Below, piece after piece: positions 23,521 through 34,110 of a stretch of 64,000 nucleotides of DNA. Position numbers and translations under genes: made by a program. Where the stretch lies: positions 20,407,701-20,471,700 of the forward strand of contig OZ024890.1 of NCBI GenBank assembly GCA_964017195.1, written 5' to 3'. How positions within the stretch are numbered: the first letter of the stretch is position 1; the number at the start of each line of letters is the position of its first letter. Under the pieces are notes generated by a model that did no database searches, was not told the DNA's origin, and saw nothing but the letters and a program-made list of their open reading frames with translations. The DNA is from Siderastrea radians. Taxonomy: Eukaryota; Cnidaria; Anthozoa; Scleractinia; Rhizangiidae.

Positions 23521-23724
23521 CCCTTCAAGCCCTGATATTAAAATGCATATTCTCCTTACTGTTCTCCATTTACTTCTTATGAAACTAGTAAGGAGAATTT
23601 GCCTAAAAATCAAGACATCTCATTCTTGGTGATCACTTTCTTTATTCTCATCACTCGAGTGTTTGAACAAGTAGTGATAATGTAAAGAGAAATTTCATCT
23701 TCATGACTTTTAGTGCTCAAAGGG
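23521..23724. mobile_element. piggyBac-like MITE (204 bp), TTAA-flanked
   Basis: Flanked by TTAA at 23517-23520 and 23725-23728. The ends are CCCTTCAAGCCC and, in complement, CCCTTTGAGCAC. The interior carries the 'attctccttact...agtaaggagaattt' pairing found in its relatives at 36690-36893 and 51721-51901. TTAA targets and CCC-starting ends are hallmarks of piggyBac. The length equals that of the 36690 copy. Confidence 0.7.
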
Positions 23725-24660
23725 TTAAAAGTGTTTTTGTTTAAAGGGGGGGGGTATGATTTTTTTCAACCACTTCAAGGAGGGGGTCACAGAAAGTTAC
23801 TATCTGCTAAAGGAGGATTTATAGACTTTTGCTGTTTAGGGTTAAAAAACCATCCCCTCTCCCCTGCTGTAAATAATGACCACTCCCTAAACACAAACCC
23901 TTTTTCTGTCGTTACACAACCAGGATTTATACCACCAGGAGACATGCATGTATCGTTTATTTAATATCTTCATGTATCGTTTATTCTCTTCGACTGAATT
24001 TCAGCAATTGCTAGAAGTCAAACGTGAGCACTGCTTTCAAAGGCTGAAGGACCTGAAGTTGCACAAAAAGTCTGCAAAAGGTTCTGTTAAGTAAAAAGAA
24101 AAGTTGCTCGAAAGCAAGAAAAGGTTGCAACTTAGTCGTGGCTAGGCAAAGGCTACTTAAATGTCTTTTTAGCTTGTGATGATTGATGTTTTATTATATT
24201 TCTTGCCTAAAAAAGTTTAAATTTGGCGAGATTTTTGTCAAAAAACAGTTTAGATTTGACGAGTACCAAATTAGCGACTTACATACACATGATATCGCGA
24301 AATTCTGTACTTCTCATGCGTCATGCATATTCACGTGAGTAGTCATTACGTGAGCAACGGAGAACATGCAACATAGGGCGACACGCAATTCCGCACGTGA
24401 GGTGACATCTACAGGCCATAGTCCTTTGCCGCTTGAAAGCCGAAACACTTTAAGATTCCGCGATGATGGCTTATTTTAAATATAAAGTCATTTTGAAATC
24501 AATTTACATGAATTTATTGATTGCTTTGATTTTGTCACGTGTTAGAGCGCGAGGACTATTCTATACAAAATGTTTCATAACTCTTGTGGAACTGAGGCAC
24601 ACATGACATGTCGCGTGATATGTCCAAGTGACACGGTCATGAATTACGTAACGCTACCAC

Positions 24661-24667
24661 ATAAAAG
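24661..24667 (+). promoter_or_regulatory. TATA-like box of TspO-like gene 2
   Basis: ATAAAAG, 61 bases before the ATG, within the same conserved block as in copy 1 (acgctaccacataaaagcaa). The distance to the ATG differs by 9 bases from copy 1 because the 5' UTR has an indel. Confidence 0.5.
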
Positions 24668-24721
24668 CAAGCTGAGCGGGGTAATTGTTAACATTTCGGA
24701 GGATTGGCAAAGAGACGAATC

Positions 24722-25618
24722 ATGGCTAACACAAATCAAGCGTTCAAGATAGCAGCAACTACAATCAATTTGCTTGTGTTTATCGTAGTTATAGTTCTCA
24801 ACTACGCCGCTAATGATCCAATCGACGGTCCTTTTCGCCATCTTTTTGGAAATGCGACAACGGGCGGAGCGTCCCGCAAGTTTTACATCGAAATAACGCC
24901 AGCAAGCTGGGCATTTTCCATCTGGGGTTTGATCTACATTTGGCAAGGCGCATGGATCATCTACTCGCTGACTCTTCTTTGCAGAAAAGACGCCCCAAAT
25001 GTCATCTCCCCGGTTCTTCTTGTGGTCTATTCGCTCGCAAGCGTCGCGAACGCATCCTGGATAGTCGTATGGAGTCACGAATGGATCCAGATCTGTTCGT
25101 TTCTGCTGTTCGCAATCTCCTTCTTTCTGTACGGAACTTTGGCCACATCCTATAAGACAGTGAACCTAGGAACAAAAGGAATCCCTAAACGGGACTTTAT
25201 CGCCATGCAAGTTCTTGTCAACAATGGCGTCGCGGTCTACGCAACTTGGTGCACGATCGCTTCTCTGCTCAACCTCACGATGACGATAGCCTACTTCCAC
25301 GGCGTAGATCAAGACGTTGCGTCCACGATTTCTCTCGTGATCCTAGCTGTGGAAGTTGTTGTTTGGTTTTCACTGGAGAACACCATCTTGGACAAGTTCG
25401 TGAGGTATACTCTGAGCGTCTATCCCGTGGTAATATGGGCTCTCTCTGCAAGCATTAACAAGAACTGGGATCTAGCGAAGAGAAATTCAATCATCTCGCT
25501 GGTCTTGCTAGCTGTAGCTTGTACCCTGTTCGTTGCCCGTGTCGTAATTGTGGTGTGGAGAGAACAAAAGAAGAAAAGGCCAGTGAACAATTCGTCAATG
25601 CTATTGCAGTATAGTTAA
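24722..25618 (+). CDS. TspO/MBR-like tryptophan-rich multi-pass membrane protein, copy 2
   Basis: An intron-free frame of 298 residues, aligned without gaps to copy 1 with about 33 substitutions (about 89% identity). An upstream in-frame ATG at 24704 would add six residues, but the homologous start is 24722. Differences cluster in the N-terminal loop (residues 30-35 and 49-52, where copy 1 GEVSDK reads GGASRK here) and are sparse in residues 190-245. The signature TPASWAFSIWGLIY is kept (Gly62 replaced by Ser), as is the basic tail REQKKKRP. Function is inferred only from the TspO/MBR-like pattern, as for copy 1. The duplication, identical length and lack of stops suggest both copies are functional. 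AATAAA at 26426-26431 is the likely polyadenylation signal. Confidence 0.85.
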   Translation: MANTNQAFKIAATTINLLVFIVVIVLNYAANDPIDGPFRHLFGNATTGGASRKFYIEITPASWAFSIWGLIYIWQGAWIIYSLTLLCRKDAPNVISPVLLVVYSLASVANASWIVVWSHEWIQICSFLLFAISFFLYGTLATSYKTVNLGTKGIPKRDFIAMQVLVNNGVAVYATWCTIASLLNLTMTIAYFHGVDQDVASTISLVILAVEVVVWFSLENTILDKFVRYTLSVYPVVIWALSASINKNWDLAKRNSIISLVLLAVACTLFVARVVIVVWREQKKKRPVNNSSMLLQYS

Positions 25619-27500
25619 GAGACACTGGGCGGAGCTGGGGGAGGGGAGGGGGCTGCAAGAGGTAAGGAGACCGTCCCAGGGGGGAGCCCTTAAAGCTGTT
25701 TTGTAGAGCCTATTTCAACTACACCTGCGAATTTTTATTCTTATCTGAGGCTAAAGTAAGACCAGATTAGTAATTACTACTGATAATTGTCCATATCTTT
25801 CAATTTGTTATATGGTTATCAGTAAAATAACCAGAGCATCAAAAACAATATTTTTTGTCATATAAATTAGTCCCTGACATACAGTGTTATTCATTCTAAA
25901 TAACAAAACTTTGTTTTTAAATACACATGAATGTGAAATTCTGAGTAAGATGTATTCTACTCCAGCTCTATATTCTTGTATGGGTTTCATGAGAGAAGGT
26001 CCCCCTTCGGAGGTCTCACATTACTCTTCTTGCATTCAAAGGTAGTTTCATTGCAACAACAGAGATAATTTGTTGACATCATGCTAAAACTATACTTCTG
26101 GAACAACAGACATATGGATGTAGATTATCATTATGTATTTATTTGCACATGTATAGTTGATAGAAGCTTAAAATAAGTTCCTAAAGCTAAGCTAGGATGG
26201 CCTGGTTTGTGTAGATGAGTTTGAAGGAGAAGTTACCCTATTAACTAGTGCAAAATGCATGAATAGAGTTAAACTTCATGGACTATATACACTTATCAAA
26301 AGCAAGGTTGTTACTGTTAGCCACTGTTAATTATGGATGATTAAGTTAATAGTTCTAGTGTAAGGCCGGACTTATTTCAGACTGCATTTTGTAAGTTGTC
26401 ATTATTTATTTCACTCCCTTTTTTCAATAAAAGTATTGTTGGTAGGTTTGTATCAGTTGTAAATTTGCCAGTATGGATTTTTGTAAGATAACCTCAAAGA
26501 GTGCAACCCAAGAAATTGTCTTAGGCAATTTGAGTCCCACAAGGGAATGGGGTAGTGGGTCACGAAAAAAAATTGGATATCTGTATCAGTGCTCCTTGCT
26601 GTGCCAAGGGATTTGCTGCTTTAGTGGATTGTTTCTTTGGTCATGGTTTTCACATTTTCTAACTGCATTTTTGTGTACCACTTCAATTTGTATTTGATAA
26701 CCCTGAGAGACCTGGAGTTTTAGCAAAACACATCCACTGGTAGATATGTCTTGTACTGATTGGATTGTCCATCTGTCTTGGTGGCGGGGGGACTCAAATA
26801 TATAAGTGATGGCAAGGTGTAAATGAGACCCAATTTTTTTGCCCAGAAAATGTCCTGTTAGGCTAAAACTGGGTCCAAACAAAGACTTAACGTCCTAGGC
26901 CGTAAGAAAGCCTCTTTAACAGCATTAAAAAAAGACCGAACAAGAGGTCTGGATTGGTTTCTCCTTCCACCTTTCTTTAGGCACCATGCAGTGTTAGTTT
27001 GTAACTGAAATTGATGCATCTGCCATAACATAAAGAACATTGGGGTATGCACACCTTTTGTCAACTCTAGATATAGACCTGCCAAAATCATTCGTTCCAC
27101 TCCAAAAAAGCACAGAAAATTTCTAACACAATAAAGGCTCTTGCACCTGCCGAACACGAATATACCTGCTCACCCCCCCCCCCCCCCCCGCTGTGAATGG
27201 GAACTTACTAGGATGCTAACTTAAATAAAATTCATTACATTGATTTAAATCCAATAGGATCAGATCATATCTAGGATCCTATAAATAGTATCTTGTAGGA
27301 TCTAATACAATGTTGTGCAGGATCCTGTTTGCAACCAAGTCCTCAATTTCTTTATTTTGTTTTGGAATTTATTTTATTATTTTAATTTTGTCAGCAAGAA
27401 TTTGTTTTACCAAACAAGCAGTGTTGTTGATGCCAGGTCCAATGAGGCACCACAAATCACTTATTTCTGAGCTTATCAGATAGCTGTGGTTTGGAATTGT

Positions 27501-27510
27501 TGATGATGAC

Positions 27511-27545
<35 letters not shown>

Positions 27546-27550
27546 CACTC

Positions 27551-27592
<42 letters not shown>
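27501..27592. repeat. (GAT)n microsatellite with short interruption
   Basis: Two long GAT/ATG runs separated by 'cactc' near 27545. It is absent at the equivalent place in copy A of the duplication, so it arose or expanded after duplication. Confidence 0.95.
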
Positions 27593-27905
27593 CCCACCCC
27601 TTTCGCACTTTCTTTTTTATCAAAGATAAGAATACGAATAGAATACGAAGAGGATATGGCCAACTGAACACAAACGCATGTAGCTTGCCATCAGTCTTTC
27701 TTTTTATTTCATTTATGTTGGTAGGCCATCCTTGTTGGAAGCGCAAAAGTTCAGCTAGTGACGCACGTAATAGTATCAATCAAAATGGGGATTTAAATTC
27801 GGCCTGCCTGATCACAGCTTCGAACGCCAGGTATTCTCCACATCATGTTCAAGGGTCCCCACATCCCATCCTGAGAAAAGACAAACAGTAAATGGAGGAC
27901 ATACT

Positions 27906-28557
27906 AAGAAAAAAGAGACGCAAAAACTGTACACATTTCGTTACATGAAAATAGCGCTGCCGGCTGGAAGTGGCGTTTCGCCTGGACCTTGAGGTCCTTG
28001 AAATCATTCGCCAATCGAATGCTTAAGGCAAAGCATTGAAGGTATGGGCGCCACTGAACGTGATCTAAGGCGGCCTGGGCACTCGGTTTCGACTAAGGGC
28101 AAACGCAATAGGTGACGGTGTCCGGGGTAAGAAGAATGGACTTGATGCGCGTACAGTATTTAAATTCTGTGAACAAAAAAGCAGGCTCTTTGCCTTATAG
28201 TTGAGGTTTGATTTGTATACACAAGGACGGACGTAAGATAATCACGACGCCAAAAAGTGCTTGCAGGTAAGGCCAGCCAAATTTATGCAGTGTGCAGCTC
28301 ATCAGCTTCGGTAGATCGGTGCTCAACTTCACAAGCGGCACGTGGGTTTAAGCTTGTCCAAGTGTGCTTTGCAGCCTTTTCCACAGCTATCCCAAACGAC
28401 TCAGTAGCCTGAAAGTATAGGCAGCACCACAGTGTTACATTGTGTTGTCAGTGTATACATGTGTATACTAGCTAATGATAGTTTGAAATTAGGTTCATTA
28501 AGCTCTATAAATTAAAGCGTTAGTCCTCTAACTAAGTTTACTCAGGCCGAAAAGCTC
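27906..28557. other. Gene-free spacer
   Basis: Sequence of mixed composition after the segmental duplication. Nothing recognisable as coding or as an RNA gene. Confidence 0.4.
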
Positions 28558-28925
28558 TGTAACTAGCTAGGCCAGATGTAACTAGGCTCTGTAACTAGCT
28601 AGGCCGTATGCTGTAAGAATGAAACATAATGTTTATTTTAAATAGGTGATTATCTCTATTATTTTTTATTTATTTATTTTTTTTCCTGTAACTAAGTGTA
28701 AGGAAGTATTTAATTTTTTCCTTGTAATAGTAGCGTCAGTGTAAGTATATGTAAATGAGTGTGTAAATATAGTACTTATGTGTAAGTAAAGTAAATGTGT
28801 GGAACTGTAAGTAAGGAAGAGTATGTAACAGTAAGTGTAAGTGTATGTAATAGCATTCAATAAAAAAAAATAAAAAAAAATAAAAAAAAAACTAGCTAGG
28901 CCACTCGCTAGCCAAGCGAGTGGCC
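28558..28925. repeat. Low-complexity block: GTAAGT-rich tract, A9T repeats and 11-bp hairpin
   Basis: It opens with two copies of 'gtaactagctaggcc'. From 28684 to 28855 there are many gtaagt/gtaaatg motifs, then three units of taaaaaaaaa (28860-28890). It closes with a perfect hairpin, arms 28899-28909 and 28915-28925, whose first arm again follows 'actagctagg'. It looks like a single composite repeat bounded by related sequence. Confidence 0.6.
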
Positions 28926-29041
28926 TGCTCAATTCCCCGAGTTAGCGCTACATTTCCGCTGAAGTTTCATTGAAGCCAAGTTTCCTTCCCCAGCGCTTAG
29001 AGCAGCAACACTTGCCGTCACAGTGTTACGCATGCAGACTT

Positions 29042-29043
29042 AC

Positions 29044-29081
<38 letters not shown>

Positions 29082-29600
29082 TGATGATGACTTTAATACA
29101 GGATCCAAAAAGTGGCTCTTCGCCTGCACACTAAAAACTATCTATCTAACTAATATTCTAGCAATTTATAAATGTAATAACAAATGAATTCTATGGGAAG
29201 TGGTTAAAAAGAAAATAGCACCTTGCGCGCACGGCGCATACCTGACCTAGAGGAGATAGCCCACATGGTCTTTCCATGATAAGGTTTGGTCCAGAAGGAC
29301 ACCAAGGTATTTAAAGTTTCTACCCAGTCTAAGTTCGTCAGTGCAACTACCCTGGCCCCAGAGGTTTTTCTTAATTTTTCTCCACGAAATCGAGCCAAAT
29401 TAAGAAAAACCTCTGGGACCAGGGTACAGTGCAACCTGCCTCACCCGAGAAACTGTCAACCGCGATGAGCCTCTGGTGTGTGCCTATAAATTAAACATTA
29501 TTTTAGTTTCATTAATATTGAGAATCAGAAAGTTTGAGTGGAACCAGCTAATTAGAGTATCCAAGTCAGACCTAAGTTAAGACTCTATATCTCTAACAGC
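29042..29600 (-). mobile_element. 5'-truncated non-LTR retrotransposon fragment
   Basis: On the minus strand the sequence encodes pieces of the C-terminal part of a non-LTR reverse transcriptase. DLDTLISWFHSNFLIL is at 29568-29521. After a one-base frameshift at about 29520, NINETKIMFNL follows and ends in a stop at 29484-29486. FKYLGVLLDQTLSWKDHVGY is at 29315-29256, with a stop at 29247-29249. About 150 bases of 3' UTR and a (CAT)n(ATT)n tail at 29042-29089 follow, a common 3' end for such elements. It lacks the endonuclease and most of the polymerase, so it is a dead copy. A 79-bp fold-back element is inserted at 29348-29426. Confidence 0.7.
29348..29426. mobile_element. 79-bp fold-back MITE with perfect 9-bp target-site duplication
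   Basis: Arms of 30 bases (29348-29377 and 29397-29426) are complementary at 29 positions and close on a 19-base loop. The ends are TACCCTGG and CCAGGGTA. Immediate flanks are the identical 9-mer CAGTGCAAC at 29339-29347 and 29427-29435. A 9-bp duplication points to the Mutator-like group, though short inverted-repeat elements can be misleading. It interrupts the reverse-transcriptase fragment. A decayed relative with 'taccctgggtaccagaggtt' lies at 30774. Confidence 0.85.
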
Positions 29601-29793
29601 CTGGCTAACAAAAAAATTAGCCCGAGAAAACAGCCGACGTTTCACAAAGTACTCACTTGAGCCCTCGCAAAGCGACTTCTGAGTAACGAGCGCAGAAATT
29701 CCATACTGATGACGTGTCTCTACCCAGATCTTTGTAGTGCTTCTGGTTGGTCGGAATTTTCTTTCAACTAAAGAAATTGAACTTCGATGATTG

Positions 29794-29872
29794 TACTGAA
29801 CCCCTGTTCGGCGGGGTTCAGTAGTACTTGGATGGGTGACCGCCCGGGAACTAACTTTTGCCCGTGGCGTTT
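29794..29872 (+). ncRNA. 5S rRNA-derived fragment behind a perfect 11-bp hairpin
   Basis: 29823-29850 (agtacttggatgggtgaccg and onwards) matches the 3' half of metazoan 5S rRNA including the box-C internal promoter. The expected 5' half with box A is absent. Directly before and overlapping it is a hairpin with perfect arms 29794-29804 and 29813-29823. After about 29850 similarity fades. It is a pseudogene or part of a 5S-derived SINE rather than a working 5S gene. Confidence 0.6.
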
Positions 29873-30059
29873 GATGTTTACCTCAGCTAGTTCGCAAATA
29901 AAGTTCATTCGTAAAAAAAAGCGATCTTTTGGTCCACTACACGTTCCAATTAATGAGATACCCAGCTCTACACTTATTCTTGTCCGCGCTTATTCGCTTA
30001 TTACACCGGCTGTTTTTTTTCTCTCTTCCCCCCCCCCCCGCCCCCGGTCTGTAGTCTTC

Positions 30060-30290
30060 ATTTTACCCTTAGCCTGCAGTCTGCATTTTACCATCAGTCT
30101 GCAATTTACACCTGGTCTGCAGTCTGCAGTCTGTGGTTTTACACTGACCGTTTCTAAAATCCTGAATTCAGTCAATTCAGGATTTTGGCCTTCCAAAATC
30201 CTGGATTTACTGAGGATTTGGGCGTTCCAGTTCAGGATTTTGGCATTCCGAAAACGTGAATTCAGGATTTTGGCTTAACTCTAACTCCAC
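30060..30290. repeat. Short-period repeats: 'cagtctg' and 'caggattttgg' families
   Basis: From about 30070 to 30135 cagtctgca-type units recur. From 30156 to 30275 'caggattttgg' and 'ccaaaatcctg' recur in both orientations, including a perfect 13-bp hairpin (30156-30168 and 30174-30186). I remember similar units in coral genomes. No coding content. Confidence 0.6.
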
Positions 30291-30649
30291 GCTATAACTC
30301 TAAAAAATACCTCTAAGAGCACTGAAGAATAGTTAGACTTCGTAAAAGCTCTATTAAGCCCCACATCCCCTCTATTACCCCCGTCTCCAATAAAACCCCC
30401 TTGAAATTCATTTTCTTTTTTATAAGTCCCCCTCCCCCTTGGGGTATGAGATTTTGTAATTAGACCCTCCTTATCTCTATTAAGCCAGCCACTTCATCGC
30501 CAGGCTAGAAAAATTCACAAAGTTGGTTCTTGATAAGAAGTAAATTAACAGTGTTTGATTTTTGTGAAGTAAGCCTCCCCCCCTCTCTAATAAGCCCCCC
30601 GTTCATGAGGCCTGAAAATAAATAAGACCCCCCGGGGCTTAGTAGAGCT

Positions 30650-33600
30650 TAACGGTAGCAACACACTACTCAAACGGATCTAGGGGATCTGATAGAATAC
30701 TTGTAGTGTCCGCATCGCCAGGAACATTTTTTGCTCATATTTCACGTCACATCCCAATGTCGGTAATGTCGGTTACCCTGGGTACCAGAGGTTTTTTTCT
30801 CGCTAGCGTCGGACGAAATCGGCCAGAGGCCGAGCCGCGTGCGGCAGCCGAAACCGCGCAAGAAATTTGGTTGTGGGTGGTCCCGTGAGATGGTCTGGGG
30901 ACGAGTCTCACGTGAGTCCGCGTTATATACGCGTGTGGTCAGCTTGTAAGTATTTCATATATGGTAATCGTGAAATGGACCGCAAAAGTTCTCATTAGTA
31001 CAGTGTATCCATCCATCATCAAAATTCCGGTCGACCTACACGATCGGTCTAAGCGATTCGAATTTACACTCTGGGTTAGTGGACCTCACACATCGCCTGC
31101 TGACCAAGGTACATTTAACGAGTATAAACGTAACGATTCTTAAAGTTATGTTTTCGTTGTTTTACGTAAGTGCTAGAGTGAATGAAACCGACCCACGTGG
31201 AATCGATCGAATCGTGAGTCGCCTTCACACCCCAATAAACAGGCGGTGTCAATAAAAAAAATTGAACCTCCTCTACTTTTAAGCTAAAGTTTGATGTCTC
31301 TACTGAGCATTTTGTTCGATCTAACGAGTTAAGTAGTAATGTGTACTCTAAAAGCATAAGCTTGTTGACTGGGAAGAAAACAGTGTTTTTTGTTACGTAA
31401 CTGTTGGATGCCTGAATAGCTTGGTTTGTTAAGCTTAAATATTAGGTTGAAATGATGGCTTTCTGTATCTCACAGCGCCTAACTGCTGGAATTTAATAAT
31501 ATTGCTTTATTACTGAAATCGTTTCTACTAAACAAAATTTTAGTTGGGATTTTGACGTCAGTCATTGCCACAACTTTTCAAGACATAGTCCTTCTTCAGC
31601 TTCTTTCAAAACACGGTCAGTTGAACCTTTCTTCTCTTAGGCGTTCCGTTCGATCTGGCTGGTTAATCAGTGTTGTATCATCCAGAAGTATAAGCTTATT
31701 GACTGGGAAGAAGGCGGTAAAATTCTCTTGCGGTGTTGTGTTGTTACGCAACGGTACGGTGCAACGTTCCTTTGTACAGCCGTACACAAAATGACAAAAG
31801 TACATTGAAACGTACAAACTAAATAGCTTGATTATTAGGTGAACGTTATAACATTCAGTGTCTCTTAGCGGCTATATCAGGCAGTACTTTTGGAATTTAA
31901 TATTATTACTATTTTATTGAAACAGTTTCTTTTTAACAGAATTTTAGGAGGAATTCTAATGGCAGTCATTTTCATGACTTTTCGTGCCACATTTGCCAAT
32001 CGCCATGATTTGTACATTTCAGTTGTGATCCATAAATTTGTTCGTTGTAAAGGAACTAATATTGCCACGTCAGCTTATAGAAAGAAGACTGTCAATGAAA
32101 AATTTGCCAGTGATATTTTTATTTGTTCCTGAGTTACGCTTGGTTGCCCACGGTAGCAGTATTGCTTAGTCATTCTAAGTGGTCAAAAATTACTGGGAAG
32201 ATTTCAAGGCATATCCAGAATGCAAGAAAACAAAAAATCTTGGCTCAATTTTTATTTTCCATTGTCTTTCTTTTGTTTCAGACTTGTATGTTAAAGGAAA
32301 ATAAAAATTGAACCAAAACCAAATTTGAACCACTAGTAAGAGTAAATGTTATATATAATTTATAATTTATTATTGGAGAGATTTCTTTACCCACACACTT
32401 ACATATATAAACACGCTTGTTCATAGTAACAAGGGTTACATAATGATGTACATAATTTACCTACATCACAGCCAAGTTATATTTGGTGGTTTAATTTTGG
32501 TCTTGGCTCCTTATTTTTGGTGTCAGATGGTGTCATAATTTTTGATGTCAGATTATGACAAATGAAAACAGAATTAGATGAACCACGACATCATCATGTT
32601 CTGTTCTTTATAATTTTCTGGTCTGTTGATCTGTTTGTTATTTTCTTCTTTCTCCCTTCCAAAATGTAGTTTGTTTGTGGTTGGCAATGTGACAAAGTGT
32701 ATAATTTTTATATAATTATATACAATGTTTATTTCAAGTGGTTTCATGAACTGATATTGCTATGTCACCTTCTTCTAAAATCATAAAAGGGAAACAAAAT
32801 TGGGAAAATGTGCAAGTTTTTTTTTTTTAATTCTTGAGGGTTATTCTTGTTTGCCCATGTATGGTAGCAATATTTCTTGCAGTCATTTAATGTCCTAAAA
32901 AATAATTGCAAAGATTTCTGTATCATACATGCAAACATATTTTTATCATAGTACTTTTTTCGTAGTAAGAAAGGGTTGCATAATAATTATGTACTTAATT
33001 TACTGGTATCATAACCAAAATGAATGTTGTTGTTCAATAATTTGATCTTGGCTCAATTTTACTTTCCACTGTCTTTCTTTTGTCTCAAATTATGATGGAG
33101 AAAAATTACAAATTTGACCCAGAACGTGATATCTATTTGTTCGCCTGTTGAATTTTTTTATTTTTCCTTAATTACTGTCTCAATTTTTTTTAAATTTTCT
33201 GTCTTCTCTTAACTTTTCAAAATACATGTAATAATGCTGTGTCAAAAATGTTAATGCAGTCAAGATCTCCACTTGTATGGAAACATTTGCTTGTGTCACA
33301 GGAAAAATGTTAGTTATCTGATTAAGAGAAAAAGAAAACCTGTCCATAGCAGGGGGGGTGTACATCTTAGAACCGGCGCACCTGCTAAGATGGACATGGC
33401 CATAAAGTGGGGTTCCACATATACCATACCTGCCAGAATTTCTCTACCGCAAAAGTCTCAGAACAAAAATTTCAAACAAAAAAAATCCTCTGCACCTGCC
33501 AATCAATATAAAACCGAGTACCACAGATCAATACCCCATCCTACAACTTAAGGAAGAAAATGAGCATTAGTCCCAATTTAAAATTTTCATTAATGTGACA

Positions 33601-34110
33601 GCCCAAATTTTAAATACATTTAAAGTATTTGCTAGACTGTAAGTACTTTCGTAGGAGAGTTACTGAGTATTTATTGTAGCTTTTAGTTTCTTACGTCACT
33701 GACTTGATGGCAACAATATTAAACAATATTTAATTTTGAGATGACAATGAATGTATCAGTAAATCATTAAAAATGAATATATTAATTTTGTAACATGCCA
33801 TGTACAATGTGGTGTGTGAAGGTTAGCAGACAAAGGGGGTGTGAATTTTGGTACGATTTACTTTAATTGCCACATGGAACCAAACTAGGGCTCAATCAGT
33901 TAAAATCCTCCCAATTCTAAGAACTTAGTAACACTTGGTCACTTGTATGGACACTATCACACTGTTTTGAGAGTGTTGCACTGCTTAAACAATGTGATAA
34001 TCATGCATTTAGGACACATGTTTGTTGTTAATCCAAACCCCCCCTCCCCACCCCCTTGTCAAGATCAGCTTTTTTCTTTTTGTTACCATGAGGGCTTATA
34101 TTATTGAGAG
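30650..34110. repeat. Intergenic region with internal direct duplications
   Basis: The block around 31355-31570 recurs at about 31685-31980 (shared 'aagcttattgactgggaaga' and 'ttttaggagg' or 'ttttagttgg' regions). The block at about 32110-32300 recurs diverged at about 32830-33090 (shared 'gatcttggctcaatttt' and 'ccactgtctttcttttgt'). It also holds the decayed fold-back relative at 30774 and a GC-richer stretch at 30790-30930 that could mark a promoter. A 5' UTR exon of the epimerase at 34486 may lie here, but I could not place it. Confidence 0.45.

Larger units (their letters stand above)
21625..23891. mobile_element. Decayed element with imperfect terminal inverted repeats, about 2.3 kb
   Basis: About 37 bases at 21625-21662 ('tttagggagtggtcattg...') are repeated in inverted orientation at 23854-23891, with roughly 34 matches. 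Between them lie broken minus-strand reading frames, a microsatellite and a younger TTAA-flanked MITE. The element lies between the two copies of the TspO-like duplication, and its right end coincides with the start of copy B. Superfamily unknown; no transposase signature was recognised. Confidence 0.5.
23888..27905 (+). repeat. Segmental duplication, copy B (contains TspO-like gene 2)
   Basis: Homologous to 17566-21500 over the full length with many indels. It begins immediately at the right end of the decayed element (23891). It differs by a poly(C) run at 27173-27189 and by the GAT microsatellite at 27501-27592. The coding part is better conserved than the flanks, as expected if both genes are under selection. 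Confidence 0.85.
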
